Assembly: GCA_947487765.1 (NCBI GenBank)
Contig: CANKXO010000001.1
Location: forward strand, 434,001 to 498,000
Direction of reading: 5' to 3'
Length of the DNA stretch: 64,000 nt
Source: an uncultured Pseudomonadales bacterium
Lineage (GTDB): Bacteria; Pseudomonadota; Gammaproteobacteria; Pseudomonadales; Cellvibrionaceae
Made by a program: the position numbers and the translations under genes. Below, in pieces: positions 29,607 through 38,186 of the stretch (positions within the stretch are counted from its first letter, which is position 1; each line of letters starts with the position of its first letter). Under the pieces are notes generated by a model. That model saw only the letters and a program-made list of their open reading frames with translations, was not told the DNA's origin and did no database searches.

Positions 29607-30404
29607 TTATTGGTCAGCGACAACAGAATCTAAATACTCTTGTTCATAACGAGCTTTTAGTGCTGATATTTCTCCGCTTGCTCTCATTTCTCTAATAACA
29701 GCATCAATTTTAGGAACTAAATGAGCATGGCGTTTATTTAAATAATGATACAAGGGATTAACCTGCAAAGGTTGCCCTACTGCTTCTACGTTAGTTATGT
29801 TTCCTTTTTTTAATAATATTAGCCCATTTAAGCGCCCAGTTAATGCAATATCTGCTCGCTTAAGGCTTACGAAGGGCATTAATAAATCACTGGACTCAAC
29901 GATATATATATTATCCATGCCTTCCGTCATATTCTTTGTATGTTGAACCCCGCTTGTACGAACAATGACATAGTTTTCGAGATCTTTTGGCTGATTTAAT
30001 GTGATGTCAGCTCCTTTTTGAGCAAAACCCATAGTAAGAAAATCAAAAAGAGGGGTTGGTACACGAACAAGCTCTGGGTATTTTTCACCGACAGCATAGA
30101 TACGTACTGATTCTCCATCCTTTCTTCCGCTGATTGCCTCTCTTAAGGCACGTTTTCCAGGCATAGGAATAACTTCAGCAGGAATGCCAAGGCGCTTATA
30201 AACATCGAGTAATATTCTTCCTCCTACTTCTTGTCCCGCCATATCTTGTATGCGAACAAAAGACATCTTCTCTAGTGTTTGAGATGTAGTGGAGCTACTA
30301 AAGAATATAGCTAATAAAAGTATATATAAATTTTTTTTTATATTCGAATTGCTATTGAAGAAATTGTAGATAATCATTTTCCTATCCATCTTATTAATCT
30401 TCAT
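29607..30404 (-). CDS. Periplasmic substrate-binding protein, SBP_bac_3-like
   Basis: Periplasmic protein of up to 265 residues resembling amino-acid-type (SBP_bac_3) binding proteins. A hydrophobic export segment (LYILLLAIFFSSS, about 26-38) is followed by a mature part with GQEVGGRILLDVYKRLGIPAEVIPMPGKRALREA and a C-terminal VIREMRASGEISALKARYEQEYL. No permease or ATPase is adjacent, so it may feed a distant transporter or be a sensor-type orphan. The start is uncertain: ATGs lie at 30404, 30389 and 30377, and the last has AGGA in front. Confidence 0.72.
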   Translation of the reverse strand: MKINKMDRKMIIYNFFNSNSNIKKNLYILLLAIFFSSSTTSQTLEKMSFVRIQDMAGQEVGGRILLDVYKRLGIPAEVIPMPGKRALREAISGRKDGESVRIYAVGEKYPELVRVPTPLFDFLTMGFAQKGADITLNQPKDLENYVIVRTSGVQHTKNMTEGMDNIYIVESSDLLMPFVSLKRADIALTGRLNGLILLKKGNITNVEAVGQPLQVNPLYHYLNKRHAHLVPKIDAVIREMRASGEISALKARYEQEYLDSVVADQ

Positions 30405-30869
30405 GATGTTGGAAAGTAATACTCTTTTGGTTAGTTACTCTGTACGTTTGATCAGTACAATATTTATTTTATCATTTATGGAATTATTGCTGGAATAGGG
30501 TGCAAATGGAAATAGCCTATAACGGAAACAATAAATAATACCGCAGAAAATGTAGATTTAAATGAAATGTATCTAACCCACTAATAATAGTCAGAGTTAA
30601 GGTGTATAACAAGAATAACGGGCAAATATTTTAATTAATTTACGTAGAGGAATTAATGTAATAACAAAGTGTAATAACTATATTGTATTAATATAGTTAT
30701 TACACTCTTTCCTCTAGATATAGAAGAAATATTAATAATAGTGTTGCTAATACCAATCGTTTTTTGTTATTTGTACTTAATCTTATAATTGTTATTAGCT
30801 ATAAAAAAGAATGTGATTTATTAGGTTTAAAGAGATAGAACAAAGCTTTTACCTATTCCTCTTGGAGAA
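30405..30869. other. Intergenic region, 465 bp, with a long hairpin
   Basis: Very AT-rich stretch between the binding-protein gene and the glutathione transferase gene. I see no supportable coding frame. Its one clear feature is the 16-bp inverted repeat at 30669-30705. Confidence 0.5.
30669..30705. terminator. Perfect 16-bp inverted repeat, likely terminator
   Basis: Arms GTGTAATAACTATATT (30669-30684) and its exact complement (30690-30705) surround a 5-base loop, with CTTTCCTC to the right. It lies 165 bp past the end of the minus-strand transferase gene. AT-rich stem and no long T-run, so termination is probable but not certain. Confidence 0.5.
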
Positions 30870-31526
30870 TTAGGTGGTAATGTTTTCGTAGGCCTCCACA
30901 ATAGTATCTTCTTTTTTGGCTGTACTGATCCATTCCTGTAATTCTGGCAATGATAATACTTTATTAATGTAGGCTTTCTCAATTTCTCCAACGGGAATGC
31001 TATAACTATGAAAGCGTAAAACGACAGGGGCATAGAAGGCATCAACAATAGAAAAGCTTCCAAACAAAAATTGACCCTGTTCCCCATAATCATTTCGACA
31101 GTCACGCCAAATTTGACAGATTCGATCAACATCTTTTTGTAGATCGGAAGGTGGGTTTTTAACGGTTTTTAATAATCTACAATTCATAGGGAGTGTGCTA
31201 CGAACAGCCATAAAACTGGAATGCATTTCACTGGTTACTGAGCGGGCAATCGCACGACTATCATTTGCCAATGGCCACAGTGCTTTTTCAGGATGTTGCT
31301 CGGCAAGATACTCTACAATGGCTAATGAATCCCAAATAGTCATATCATCGGCAATTAAAACAGGTACTTTCCCTGCACCGGAATAGTTGAATAATTCTTT
31401 TTTCCCTTCTTCAGAATAGAGTTCTACATTGATTTCCTCAAAATTAAGTCCAGCCACTTTCATTAGTAACCATGGGCGTAATGACCAAGATGAATAATTT
31501 TTATTTCCAATAACAAGTTTATACAT
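30870..31526 (-). CDS. Glutathione S-transferase
   Basis: Cytosolic glutathione transferase of 218 residues. The N-terminal thioredoxin-like domain has KNYSSWSLRPWLLMKVAG (the Ser-Ser/Trp active-site region of YfcF-like enzymes), AGKVPVLIADD and IWDSLAIVEYLAEQHP; the helical domain has FLFGSFSIVDAFYAPVVLRF. It lies 17 bp downstream of a Kef-like antiporter gene on the same strand, so the two are probably co-transcribed. Conjugating or peroxidase activity would be typical, but the substrate is unknown. Confidence 0.88.
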   Translation of the reverse strand: MYKLVIGNKNYSSWSLRPWLLMKVAGLNFEEINVELYSEEGKKELFNYSGAGKVPVLIADDMTIWDSLAIVEYLAEQHPEKALWPLANDSRAIARSVTSEMHSSFMAVRSTLPMNCRLLKTVKNPPSDLQKDVDRICQIWRDCRNDYGEQGQFLFGSFSIVDAFYAPVVLRFHSYSIPVGEIEKAYINKVLSLPELQEWISTAKKEDTIVEAYENITT

Positions 31527-31543
31527 GTGATCTTTATCCTGAA

Positions 31544-32710
31544 TTAATCTCTTCGTAATTTATCATTAACTGCAATGGGGTTGGGCAAGTTAAATACCAC
31601 GATATAGCTAGAAATAAGGAATGTAATAATAGCGGTTGCTTGGATAAGAGTTGATGCTTTTTCTCCAATGAGAGCACCTTTAAAAGCAACCAGTGCAATC
31701 AATAATGAGAATTCACTAATTTGCCCTAAACGAAACCCTATATCCCATGCTAGCGATTTTTTTTCGCTTTGTTTGCCCAGTAATATACGAAAGGTTGTTG
31801 GTTTTAGTATTAGCATAATGGCACCTAGAATAACTGCTGCGACGATAATGTCTCCTAGTATTAATAGGTTAAAGCTGGCACCGAGAGAAAAGAAAAATAA
31901 TATCAGGAAAAAGTCCCGTAATGGTTTTAGGTTAATGGCAATATATTGCGCTATAGGACTTGTTGCCAGGCTGATACCACCAATAAAAGCGCCGATCTCT
32001 GCTGAGAGACCCAGTGCTTCACAAAGTTCAGCCATACCCAAACACCAGCCTAAAGCTAGCAAGAATATGTATTCATGGAAGCGGTCAAATTTACTAATTA
32101 GTGGCTGGATAATGTAGCGTACAAACCCCCATGCAAATAATACAACAAAGGGCAGTGAGATAACGGTCATACCGAGCTGTTTAATATCGACTTGACCAAG
32201 TTCACCACTCAGTAAAATCATTAAGCATAATATGGCAAGGAAGTCCTGTAACAGCAATAATCCTACTAATAGTTCTCCACTGTGGCGGTGATGGAGAACG
32301 GTAGTGGGTAATAATTTAATGCCGATAATGGTACTTGAAAACATCATCGCCATGCCAATGACCATGGACTCGATAGGGGTGTAATTAAATATAATACCAA
32401 TCGCATAGCCACAACCAGCAAATAACGCGGAACTGATCAATGCGACAGGAGTGACTTGTTTAATGACTGAAGCAAGGGCTTTCGGTTGCATATCCAAGCC
32501 CAGCAAAAATAATAGGAATATAATGCCAATACGTGAGATCTCAGAAATCAGCCCGACATTAGTAATTAGCTTAAAGCCATAAGGGCCTAAGAGGGCTCCG
32601 AGTACGATATAGGCGACGAGAAGAGGCTGGCGTGTGTATAGAGCTAATGAGGCGATAATTGCCGCCCCAGTGAAAATAAGAAAAAAAGACTGAAAAATTG
32701 ATGCTTCCAT
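31544..32710 (-). CDS. Kef-like cation:proton antiporter without TrkA-N domain
   Basis: Inner-membrane CPA2 antiporter of 388 residues with about twelve hydrophobic segments. Family motifs are GIIFLLFLLGLDMQPKALA and MFSSTIIGIKLLPT. Compared with the 587-residue paralogue at 20176, it stops after the membrane domain and has no RCK/TrkA-N domain. It is followed at 17 bp by a glutathione transferase gene. In the classical Kef system glutathione adducts gate the channel, so the pairing is suggestive, but the domain that binds glutathione in KefC is absent here. Confidence 0.87.
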   Translation of the reverse strand: MEASIFQSFFLIFTGAAIIASLALYTRQPLLVAYIVLGALLGPYGFKLITNVGLISEISRIGIIFLLFLLGLDMQPKALASVIKQVTPVALISSALFAGCGYAIGIIFNYTPIESMVIGMAMMFSSTIIGIKLLPTTVLHHRHSGELLVGLLLLQDFLAILCLMILLSGELGQVDIKQLGMTVISLPFVVLFAWGFVRYIIQPLISKFDRFHEYIFLLALGWCLGMAELCEALGLSAEIGAFIGGISLATSPIAQYIAINLKPLRDFFLILFFFSLGASFNLLILGDIIVAAVILGAIMLILKPTTFRILLGKQSEKKSLAWDIGFRLGQISEFSLLIALVAFKGALIGEKASTLIQATAIITFLISSYIVVFNLPNPIAVNDKLRRD

Positions 32711-32815
32711 AAGACCTATTCATGTTTATAAGCCTTAAGTCTATCAGTTAATCAATCAATGGCTCAAATATAGCCATTCCACAACAATGGTGAAATGACT
32801 AATAAAGCACCAATA

Positions 32816-33400
32816 CTAGCTAAAATCCTGTACTAGCAGCTGTTTTGTTGCAGGATCAACATCACCTACATGATGAGTGTAAGCCGGTAAATCAATACCT
32901 ACAGCGATATCGGCGTGTTCTTTCGCCGCTTTAATCATATCTGGTGTTAATTCAAAACGTAAGAAATGCACAGCACTGGTTTTTTCTTCGGTCTCTCTCG
33001 GCAGGTCTTCATCGGCAATAGCATAGACACGTTCATAACCATCGATTTGAATATAGGTATGGCGTTCTATACCTTTCAATTCGACTAATTTGCGCTTACG
33101 TTCCTCAATATCTGGGTATTCGATTGTTTGCGTTACTTTCCAGTTTGCGCCATCAGGTACTAATGGATTATAGGCTTCTAATTCTTCTTCAATACCTTCT
33201 ATTTCAAACGTTTTCTCAACACGAAGCACTTCTTGTATCTGATAACGAATGGTTTTTTCGTCTTCAAATTGTAATACAACATTTGAGCCTACAAAAACCT
33301 TTCGTGCATTTTTATGGATAATCGCTTCTTTGCGTAATGTAGGTCGGGCTTTGCTATAGGCTTCCAGTGTCATTAACGAATCAGGGGAAATTTTAGACAT
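32816..33400 (-). CDS. DUF3501 family protein
   Basis: Cytoplasmic protein of 194 residues matching the DUF3501 pattern (LEAYSKARPTLRKEAI, VFVGSNVVLQFEDEKTIRYQIQEVLRVE, YNPLVPDGANWKVTQTIEY, HFLRFELTPDMIKAAKEHADIAVGIDLPAY). It has no known activity. It sits 43 bp after the Fe-S protein gene, which follows the rubrerythrin gene. I recall the same three families occurring together in other proteobacteria, which suggests a shared oxidative-stress or redox role. Confidence 0.83.
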   Translation of the reverse strand: MSKISPDSLMTLEAYSKARPTLRKEAIIHKNARKVFVGSNVVLQFEDEKTIRYQIQEVLRVEKTFEIEGIEEELEAYNPLVPDGANWKVTQTIEYPDIEERKRKLVELKGIERHTYIQIDGYERVYAIADEDLPRETEEKTSAVHFLRFELTPDMIKAAKEHADIAVGIDLPAYTHHVGDVDPATKQLLVQDFS

Positions 33401-33443
33401 AATTGTTTACCAATGTTTAGTTAGTATAGGCATTCAATGATAG

Positions 33444-34790
33444 TTATATTCCGTAGGCTTTACGTACCAAGCTAATTGGGTGTGCCAATGCAATATTTTG
33501 GTCGTGGTTTTCTTTTAGTCCTTGAGCGATGTGGTGTCCGCTCATCGGGCAGTCACTAGAAATATAATCGGGTTCTGCTTGAGATATCTGTCGAAAAACG
33601 GGTTTACCAATTTTCATAGATTGTGGATGGAATTCTTTTTTAATGCCATAAGTCCCGGCATGGCCACTACAGCGTTCTGTTGTTTTTACTTCAGTGCCCG
33701 GTAATGACTTTAAAAATTCTTCGGTTTTTTTACCAATATTTTGTACGCGACCATGACAAGGTGCCTGATAAGATATATTTCCTATTTCTTCTTTAAAGTC
33801 AGTGTTTAATAAACCGTCTTTATTGCGAGACACCAAATAATTGAACGGATCCCAAAAGGCATCGGCAACTCGTTTGACATCATCGTTTTCTGGAAACATT
33901 AAGGGTAACTCTTGTTTAAACATTAATGTGCAGCTAGGGACCAGTGAGGTGATGGTATAGCCTTTATCTGCGAGTTTAACTAAGTTAGGAATATTGATGC
34001 GCATTAATGATTCAACCGCTTCAAGGTCGCCTTGTTCTAATTTAGGCATACCACAACAGACTTCTTTTTCTGCAATAATCCAAGGAATTTCGTTATGCTC
34101 TAAAACAGCGACAAAGTCACGACCTATACCAGGTTCGTTATAATTAATATAACAACTGGCAAAGATAGCAATTTTACCCGTAGTGCGTTTTCCATCCTTT
34201 ATTTCGAATGATGTCTTAGGAGATGCATGTTTTCGGAATGTTTGCTTATCGTAGCTGGGAAGCCAAGCATTTTTATCGACACCAAGGGCCTTTTCGGCAA
34301 TAGATCGAGTTGGCTGCCAAGTGTTAACAGCATTGATAGTTTCATTAATAACAGGAATTGTGGCCAATTTACCAAGAGTATCTGTACTTGATAAAACATT
34401 GTCTCTGAATTGACCCCCCGTTTTTTTATGTTCTATTGCCTTAGCTTGTAGCATTAAATGAGGGAAATCGACATTAAAGGAATGAGGTGGAACATAAGGG
34501 CATTTTGCGATGTAACACATGTCACAAAGGTAGCATTCGTCCACGACTTTTTTGTAGTCTGCTTTATCGACACCGTCAACTTCCATGGTTTCACTTTCAT
34601 CGACTAGATCAAACAGTGTTGGAAATGATTGACATAAACTGACACATCGACGGCAGCCGTGACAGATATCGAATACACGCTCAAGTTCGGTGTTGAGTTT
34701 GTCTTCGTCGTAGTATTCTGGGTTTTTCCAATCAATAGGGTGACGTGTAGGTGCTTCTAGATTGCCTTCGCGTTTATTTTCTACAGACAT
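33444..34790 (-). CDS. HdrD/GlpC-like Fe-S protein with two CCG domains
   Basis: Soluble redox protein of 448 residues. Two 4Fe-4S ferredoxin-type motifs lie near the N-terminus (CHGCRRCVSLCQSFP and CYLCDMCYIAKCPYVPP). Two cysteine-rich CCG domains follow, as in heterodisulfide reductase subunit D and GlpC (CYINYNEPG to EVCCGMPK; CHGRVQ to ERCSGHAGTYG). I start at the ATG at 34790; a TTG at 34805 is also in frame. No flavoprotein or haem partner gene is adjacent. The rubrerythrin gene upstream and DUF3501 gene downstream are probably its functional partners, perhaps for electron delivery in peroxide reduction (inference). Confidence 0.88.
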   Translation of the reverse strand: MSVENKREGNLEAPTRHPIDWKNPEYYDEDKLNTELERVFDICHGCRRCVSLCQSFPTLFDLVDESETMEVDGVDKADYKKVVDECYLCDMCYIAKCPYVPPHSFNVDFPHLMLQAKAIEHKKTGGQFRDNVLSSTDTLGKLATIPVINETINAVNTWQPTRSIAEKALGVDKNAWLPSYDKQTFRKHASPKTSFEIKDGKRTTGKIAIFASCYINYNEPGIGRDFVAVLEHNEIPWIIAEKEVCCGMPKLEQGDLEAVESLMRINIPNLVKLADKGYTITSLVPSCTLMFKQELPLMFPENDDVKRVADAFWDPFNYLVSRNKDGLLNTDFKEEIGNISYQAPCHGRVQNIGKKTEEFLKSLPGTEVKTTERCSGHAGTYGIKKEFHPQSMKIGKPVFRQISQAEPDYISSDCPMSGHHIAQGLKENHDQNIALAHPISLVRKAYGI

Positions 34791-34833
34791 GACGATAGTA
34801 TCCAAAAAAGTTTGGGCCAGAAAAATATGAGGG

Positions 34834-34857
34834 AATGCGCTGATTAATCAGCGCATT
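34834..34857. terminator. Perfect hairpin between rubrerythrin and Fe-S protein genes
   Basis: A perfect 10-bp stem (AATGCGCTGA and complement) with loop TTAA lies in the gap. No immediate T-run on the minus strand, so it may be a partial terminator or mRNA-stabilising hairpin that leaves rubrerythrin transcript more abundant. Confidence 0.6.
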
Positions 34858-34896
34858 TTGACTTACAATATTTACCGTATAGATAAATATTGAGTG

Positions 34897-35334
34897 TTAA
34901 GCATCTGCTTCAGCTTTATAGGCTTCTAAGGTTTTGGTGAATTTATTGGCATGGCTGCGTTCAGCTTTGCCTAAGGTTTCAAACCAATCGGCGATCTCAT
35001 CATGTCCTTCATCACGCGCATCTTTTGCCATACCAGGGTACATATCAGTATATTCATGGGTTTCACCTGCAATGGCTGCTGCTAACGCTTCACCTGCATT
35101 ACCGGCCGGCATATCTGTTCCAGGTTCACCACAACCACCTGCAATCAAATGCTCCATATGACCATGAGCGTGTCCTGTTTCACCTTCAGCTGTATTACGG
35201 AAAACATTAGCAACTTCTGGTGCACCTTCGATATCAGCCATATTGGCGAAGTATAGATAACGGCGGTTTGCTTGTGATTCACCAGCGAATGCTTCTTTTA
35301 AATTAGCTTCAGTTTTTGAGCCTTTTAATGACAT
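34897..35334 (-). CDS. Rubrerythrin-type diiron protein lacking rubredoxin domain
   Basis: Ferritin-like diiron protein of 145 residues, expected to reduce hydrogen peroxide or act in iron/oxygen handling. Ligand motifs are visible on both half-bundles: [42 protein letters not shown] and [11 protein letters not shown]. The C-terminal rubredoxin domain of classical rubrerythrin is missing, so electrons must come from another protein; the Fe-S protein next door is a candidate. The ATG at 35334 has GGAG 6 bp upstream and is chosen over a TTG at 35346. Confidence 0.9.
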   Translation of the reverse strand: MSLKGSKTEANLKEAFAGESQANRRYLYFANMADIEGAPEVANVFRNTAEGETGHAHGHMEHLIAGGCGEPGTDMPAGNAGEALAAAIAGETHEYTDMYPGMAKDARDEGHDEIADWFETLGKAERSHANKFTKTLEAYKAEADA

Positions 35335-35525
35335 GGTTGTCTCCAAGTTCTATGTTATATGTGGGATGCCCTGAGAATTAAGGGAATACAATAATTCCTT
35401 CAGCTAGGCCAATATATCTCTGCGAAATCAATCAGTGAAATAAATTTAATTAATGTGATTAATAAATAGAGGCTATTTACTTAATAGAATCCATTTATTT
35501 TGTCTTAAATAAATAGCTTGAGAGC

Positions 35526-35560
35526 AAGTATTATCTGCTTATAGCAAGCAGATAATACTT
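35526..35560. terminator. Perfect 15-bp hairpin after the DUF934 gene
   Basis: Arms AAGTATTATCTGCTT and its exact complement (35526-35540, 35546-35560) with loop ATAGC lie 9 bp past the stop of the minus-strand DUF934 gene. The T-run is weak, but position and stem strength fit transcript-end formation. Confidence 0.65.
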
Positions 35561-35568
35561 AGAGATCG

Positions 35569-36087
35569 CTATGCGCGACGGCGAAAAAGAGGAGAGGGCT
35601 TATCGACTGATGTTTGATAGGCTTCAGTCAGGTCATTAAGAGAGGCTGCGGTGCTTTCTAAGTCTATATCACCATCAAAGCTAAACGCATTAAACCCGCA
35701 GCGTTTCAGGTAGCATAATTGGTCGCGAATGACGTAGCCAGTGGCACGGATTTCGCCTTTATAGTCGTAGCGCTCACGCAGTAATCTCGCTAATGAAAAG
35801 CCTCGACCATCCATAAAGGTCGGGAAGTCGATCGCAATAACAGGGAGTTTAATAATACTGTCCGCAACGGCATGGATATCGACATCGTTAGTGATCCAAA
35901 CGCCGATATCGTCACGTTCTACTAACTCTTTGTGTGCTTCGAAAACTGATAGAGGAATAATGGTTTTTGTTTCGACTACAGAGCCTGTTTGTTCTTCGTC
36001 ATTGCTGGCGACTAACTGCCATTCATCGGTAATGACTTTGCCGTCTTTGATAATTTGCGTATCTGATTTTTGATCATTGCTTGGCAT
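35569..36087 (-). CDS. DUF934 protein, sulfite reductase partner
   Basis: Protein of 172 residues of the DUF934 family, found beside assimilatory sulfite/nitrite reductase in many proteobacteria; exact role unknown. Conserved stretches are VWITNDVDI, IAIDFPTFMDGRGFSLARLLRERYDYKGEIRATGYVIRDQLCYLKRCGFNAF. The ATG at 36087 has a strong AGGAG ribosome site and overlaps the end of the reductase gene by 14 bp, indicating translational coupling. The frame is open upstream to 36189, but that would lie inside the reductase gene. Confidence 0.88.
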   Translation of the reverse strand: MPSNDQKSDTQIIKDGKVITDEWQLVASNDEEQTGSVVETKTIIPLSVFEAHKELVERDDIGVWITNDVDIHAVADSIIKLPVIAIDFPTFMDGRGFSLARLLRERYDYKGEIRATGYVIRDQLCYLKRCGFNAFSFDGDIDLESTAASLNDLTEAYQTSVDKPSPLFRRRA

Positions 36088-37735
36088 ATACACTCTCCTT
36101 AAAAGGCTGGAGGCCAATACGGCTATAGGTATCGATAAATAACTCGTCTTCATTGCGTTGATCAACATAGACATTAAGCAATTTATCAATAATGTCAGGC
36201 ATATCGTCTTGCTCGAAGGCTGGGCCTAGCACTTTACCGAGAGCAGCATCTTCATTAGCGCTACCTCCTAGTTGTACCTGATAGAATTCTTTGCCTTTTT
36301 TATCTACACCTAGAACGCCAATATGACCGACGTGATGATGCCCACAAGCATTCATGCAGCCTGAAATATTAAGATCTAGATCTCCAATATCATAGACATA
36401 GTCAAGGTCATCAAAACGACGCTGGATGGCTTCTGCTACAGGGATAGATTTGGCATTTGCTAATGAGCAAAAGTCACCGCCAGGGCAGCAGATCATATCT
36501 GTTAATGTACCAATATTTGGTGTTGCAAAACCTGCTGCTTTGACAGTTTTCCAGAATTCGAACAGCTCAGATTTTTTGATATCAGTTAAGACAATATTTT
36601 GGTCATGTGTAGTACGCGCCTCACCAAAGCTATATTTATCAGCTAGATCAGCAATGATGTCTAGTTGGTTATCCGTGATGTCTCCCGGAGCAACACCGGT
36701 AGGTTTGAGCGATAATACCGCAGCTATATAACCAGGTACTTTATGGGCAAAAGTATTGCGTGTTAACCATTTACTAAAAGCGATATTATCAGCTGCTATG
36801 CCATCAATATCAGCTTGCACGCTGACATCATCAATTTCTTCATAGAGCGGGGAGGTAAAAAAGCTCTTAGAACGTTCAATTTCTTCCTGAGTTAAGGTTG
36901 CCGGACCACCTTTAATATGGGCCCACTCGGCTTCCACTTTTTCTTTAAAAGCCCCTATACCCATGGCTTTTACCAGAATCTTAATGCGTGCTTTATACTT
37001 ATTGTCACGTCGGCCCAGTAAGTTATACACACGTAAAATAGAATCTAAATAAGTGAGCAAGTGCTCCTCAGGTAAAAACTCACGTAAAAGAGAACCGATA
37101 ACGGGTGTTCTGCCAAGCCCGCCACCGACTAGAACACGAAAACCTGTCTCTCCAGCTTCGTTTTTAATTACTTGTAAGCCAACATCGTGCACTTGTATTG
37201 CTGCTCTGTCAGTATCAGAGCCTGTAACCGCTATTTTGAATTTACGAGGTAAGAAAGCAAACTCAGGGTGCAAGCTTGACCATTGGCGGACAATTTCACA
37301 ATAAGGTCGAGGATCGACAATTTCATCAGCCGCAATGCCTGCGAATTGATCAGATGTTGTATTGCGTATGCAGTTACCGCTGGATTGGGTTGCGTGCATT
37401 TCTACTTCGGCTAGTTCAGCCAAAATATCGGGTACTTCGGCTAAATCAGGCCAGTTGAATTGAATATTTTGGCGAGTGCTGACATGGCAATAACCTTTGT
37501 CGTAGTGACGAGCAATATGTGCTAAACGACGCAATTGGGCGCTATTAATCATTCCATAGGGAACGTTAATACGCAGCATTGGCGCTAGACGCTGAACATA
37601 GAGGCCGTTTTGTAGACGTAAAGGAAGGAATTCTTCCTCTTTTAACTGACCATTGAGATAGCGCTCAGTCTGCCCACGAAATTGGCTAACGCGATCTTGA
37701 ATAATCTGGTTATCGTATTGATCGTACTTATACAT
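36074..37735 (-). CDS. cysI: Sirohaem nitrite/sulfite reductase (CysI-like)
   Basis: Six-electron reduction of sulfite to sulfide for cysteine synthesis (a nitrite role cannot be excluded from sequence). 553 residues from the ATG at 37735. The 4Fe-4S/sirohaem ligands are MICCPGGDFCSLANAKS and ISGCMNACGHHHVGHIG; the repeated ferredoxin-like half-domains show LAPMLRINVPYGMINSAQLR and STRQNIQFNW. This form does not carry the flavoprotein partner, so a ferredoxin-like donor is likely. Co-transcribed with DUF934. An in-frame upstream start at 37783 adds 16 residues without conserved features. Confidence 0.88.
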   Translation of the reverse strand: MYKYDQYDNQIIQDRVSQFRGQTERYLNGQLKEEEFLPLRLQNGLYVQRLAPMLRINVPYGMINSAQLRRLAHIARHYDKGYCHVSTRQNIQFNWPDLAEVPDILAELAEVEMHATQSSGNCIRNTTSDQFAGIAADEIVDPRPYCEIVRQWSSLHPEFAFLPRKFKIAVTGSDTDRAAIQVHDVGLQVIKNEAGETGFRVLVGGGLGRTPVIGSLLREFLPEEHLLTYLDSILRVYNLLGRRDNKYKARIKILVKAMGIGAFKEKVEAEWAHIKGGPATLTQEEIERSKSFFTSPLYEEIDDVSVQADIDGIAADNIAFSKWLTRNTFAHKVPGYIAAVLSLKPTGVAPGDITDNQLDIIADLADKYSFGEARTTHDQNIVLTDIKKSELFEFWKTVKAAGFATPNIGTLTDMICCPGGDFCSLANAKSIPVAEAIQRRFDDLDYVYDIGDLDLNISGCMNACGHHHVGHIGVLGVDKKGKEFYQVQLGGSANEDAALGKVLGPAFEQDDMPDIIDKLLNVYVDQRNEDELFIDTYSRIGLQPFKESVYAKQ

Positions 37736-37968
37736 AAAGAATTCTAGTAGCTTGCAATATAAAGGTCGGGCAGAATACCTCAAAATAGGCCTGTTCGCGA
37801 GACGTCATCTAAGACTATTTTGATCAAAGCATATTGCGAAAATGTATAAGCAGAATCAAAGTACTTGAGTTGTTAAAGAGTATTTGTTAAAACACATTCC
37901 AGATTGAGTTGTTTGAGCTCAAATCAGTCAATTATTTATCTAATAACAATAACGAATAGGGTCCTATT

Positions 37969-38085
37969 ATGAATGACCAACTTGATATGCAAGATAACGA
38001 TGATAGTTCGGCAGATGCTATTGCGGCGATTGTTTTGATTGTTGTGTTTGTTGCAGCCTGTGTTTTCTGGGTGAGTTCTCAGTAA
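37969..38085 (+). CDS. Small membrane protein, 38 residues
   Basis: A short open frame, ATG at 37969 to TAA at 38085. The peptide has an acidic N-terminus (MNDQLDMQDNDDSSADA) followed by one strongly hydrophobic helix (AIAAIVLIVVFVAACVFWV) and SSQ. AGGG lies about 10 bp before the ATG. It sits alone between the sulfite reductase gene (divergent) and the marR gene. The acidic-head, single-helix layout is typical of real small membrane proteins rather than chance, but I do not recognise the family. Confidence 0.6.
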   Translation: MNDQLDMQDNDDSSADAIAAIVLIVVFVAACVFWVSSQ

Positions 38086-38127
38086 TTAGGTAGGGTAATG
38101 TACTGTCTCCTTACGGAGAGCCTCTGA

Positions 38128-38150
38128 TTAGGCACGTATTTCGAGCCTAA
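38128..38150. promoter_or_regulatory. Inverted repeat upstream of marR
   Basis: TTAGGCACG and CGAGCCTAA form an 8-bp imperfect dyad around TATTT, 36 bp before the marR ATG. MarR repressors bind such dyads and often control themselves, so an autoregulatory operator is possible; it could instead be a weak transcript end for the small membrane protein. Confidence 0.35.
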
Positions 38151-38186
38151 CCGATTACCTGCATGTAAATTAACTGTAAAAAACGA

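Noticed and set aside
35569-36189. Longer DUF934 start at 36189
   Set aside because: It would lie deep inside the sulfite reductase gene and lacks the strong AGGAG site that precedes the ATG at 36087.
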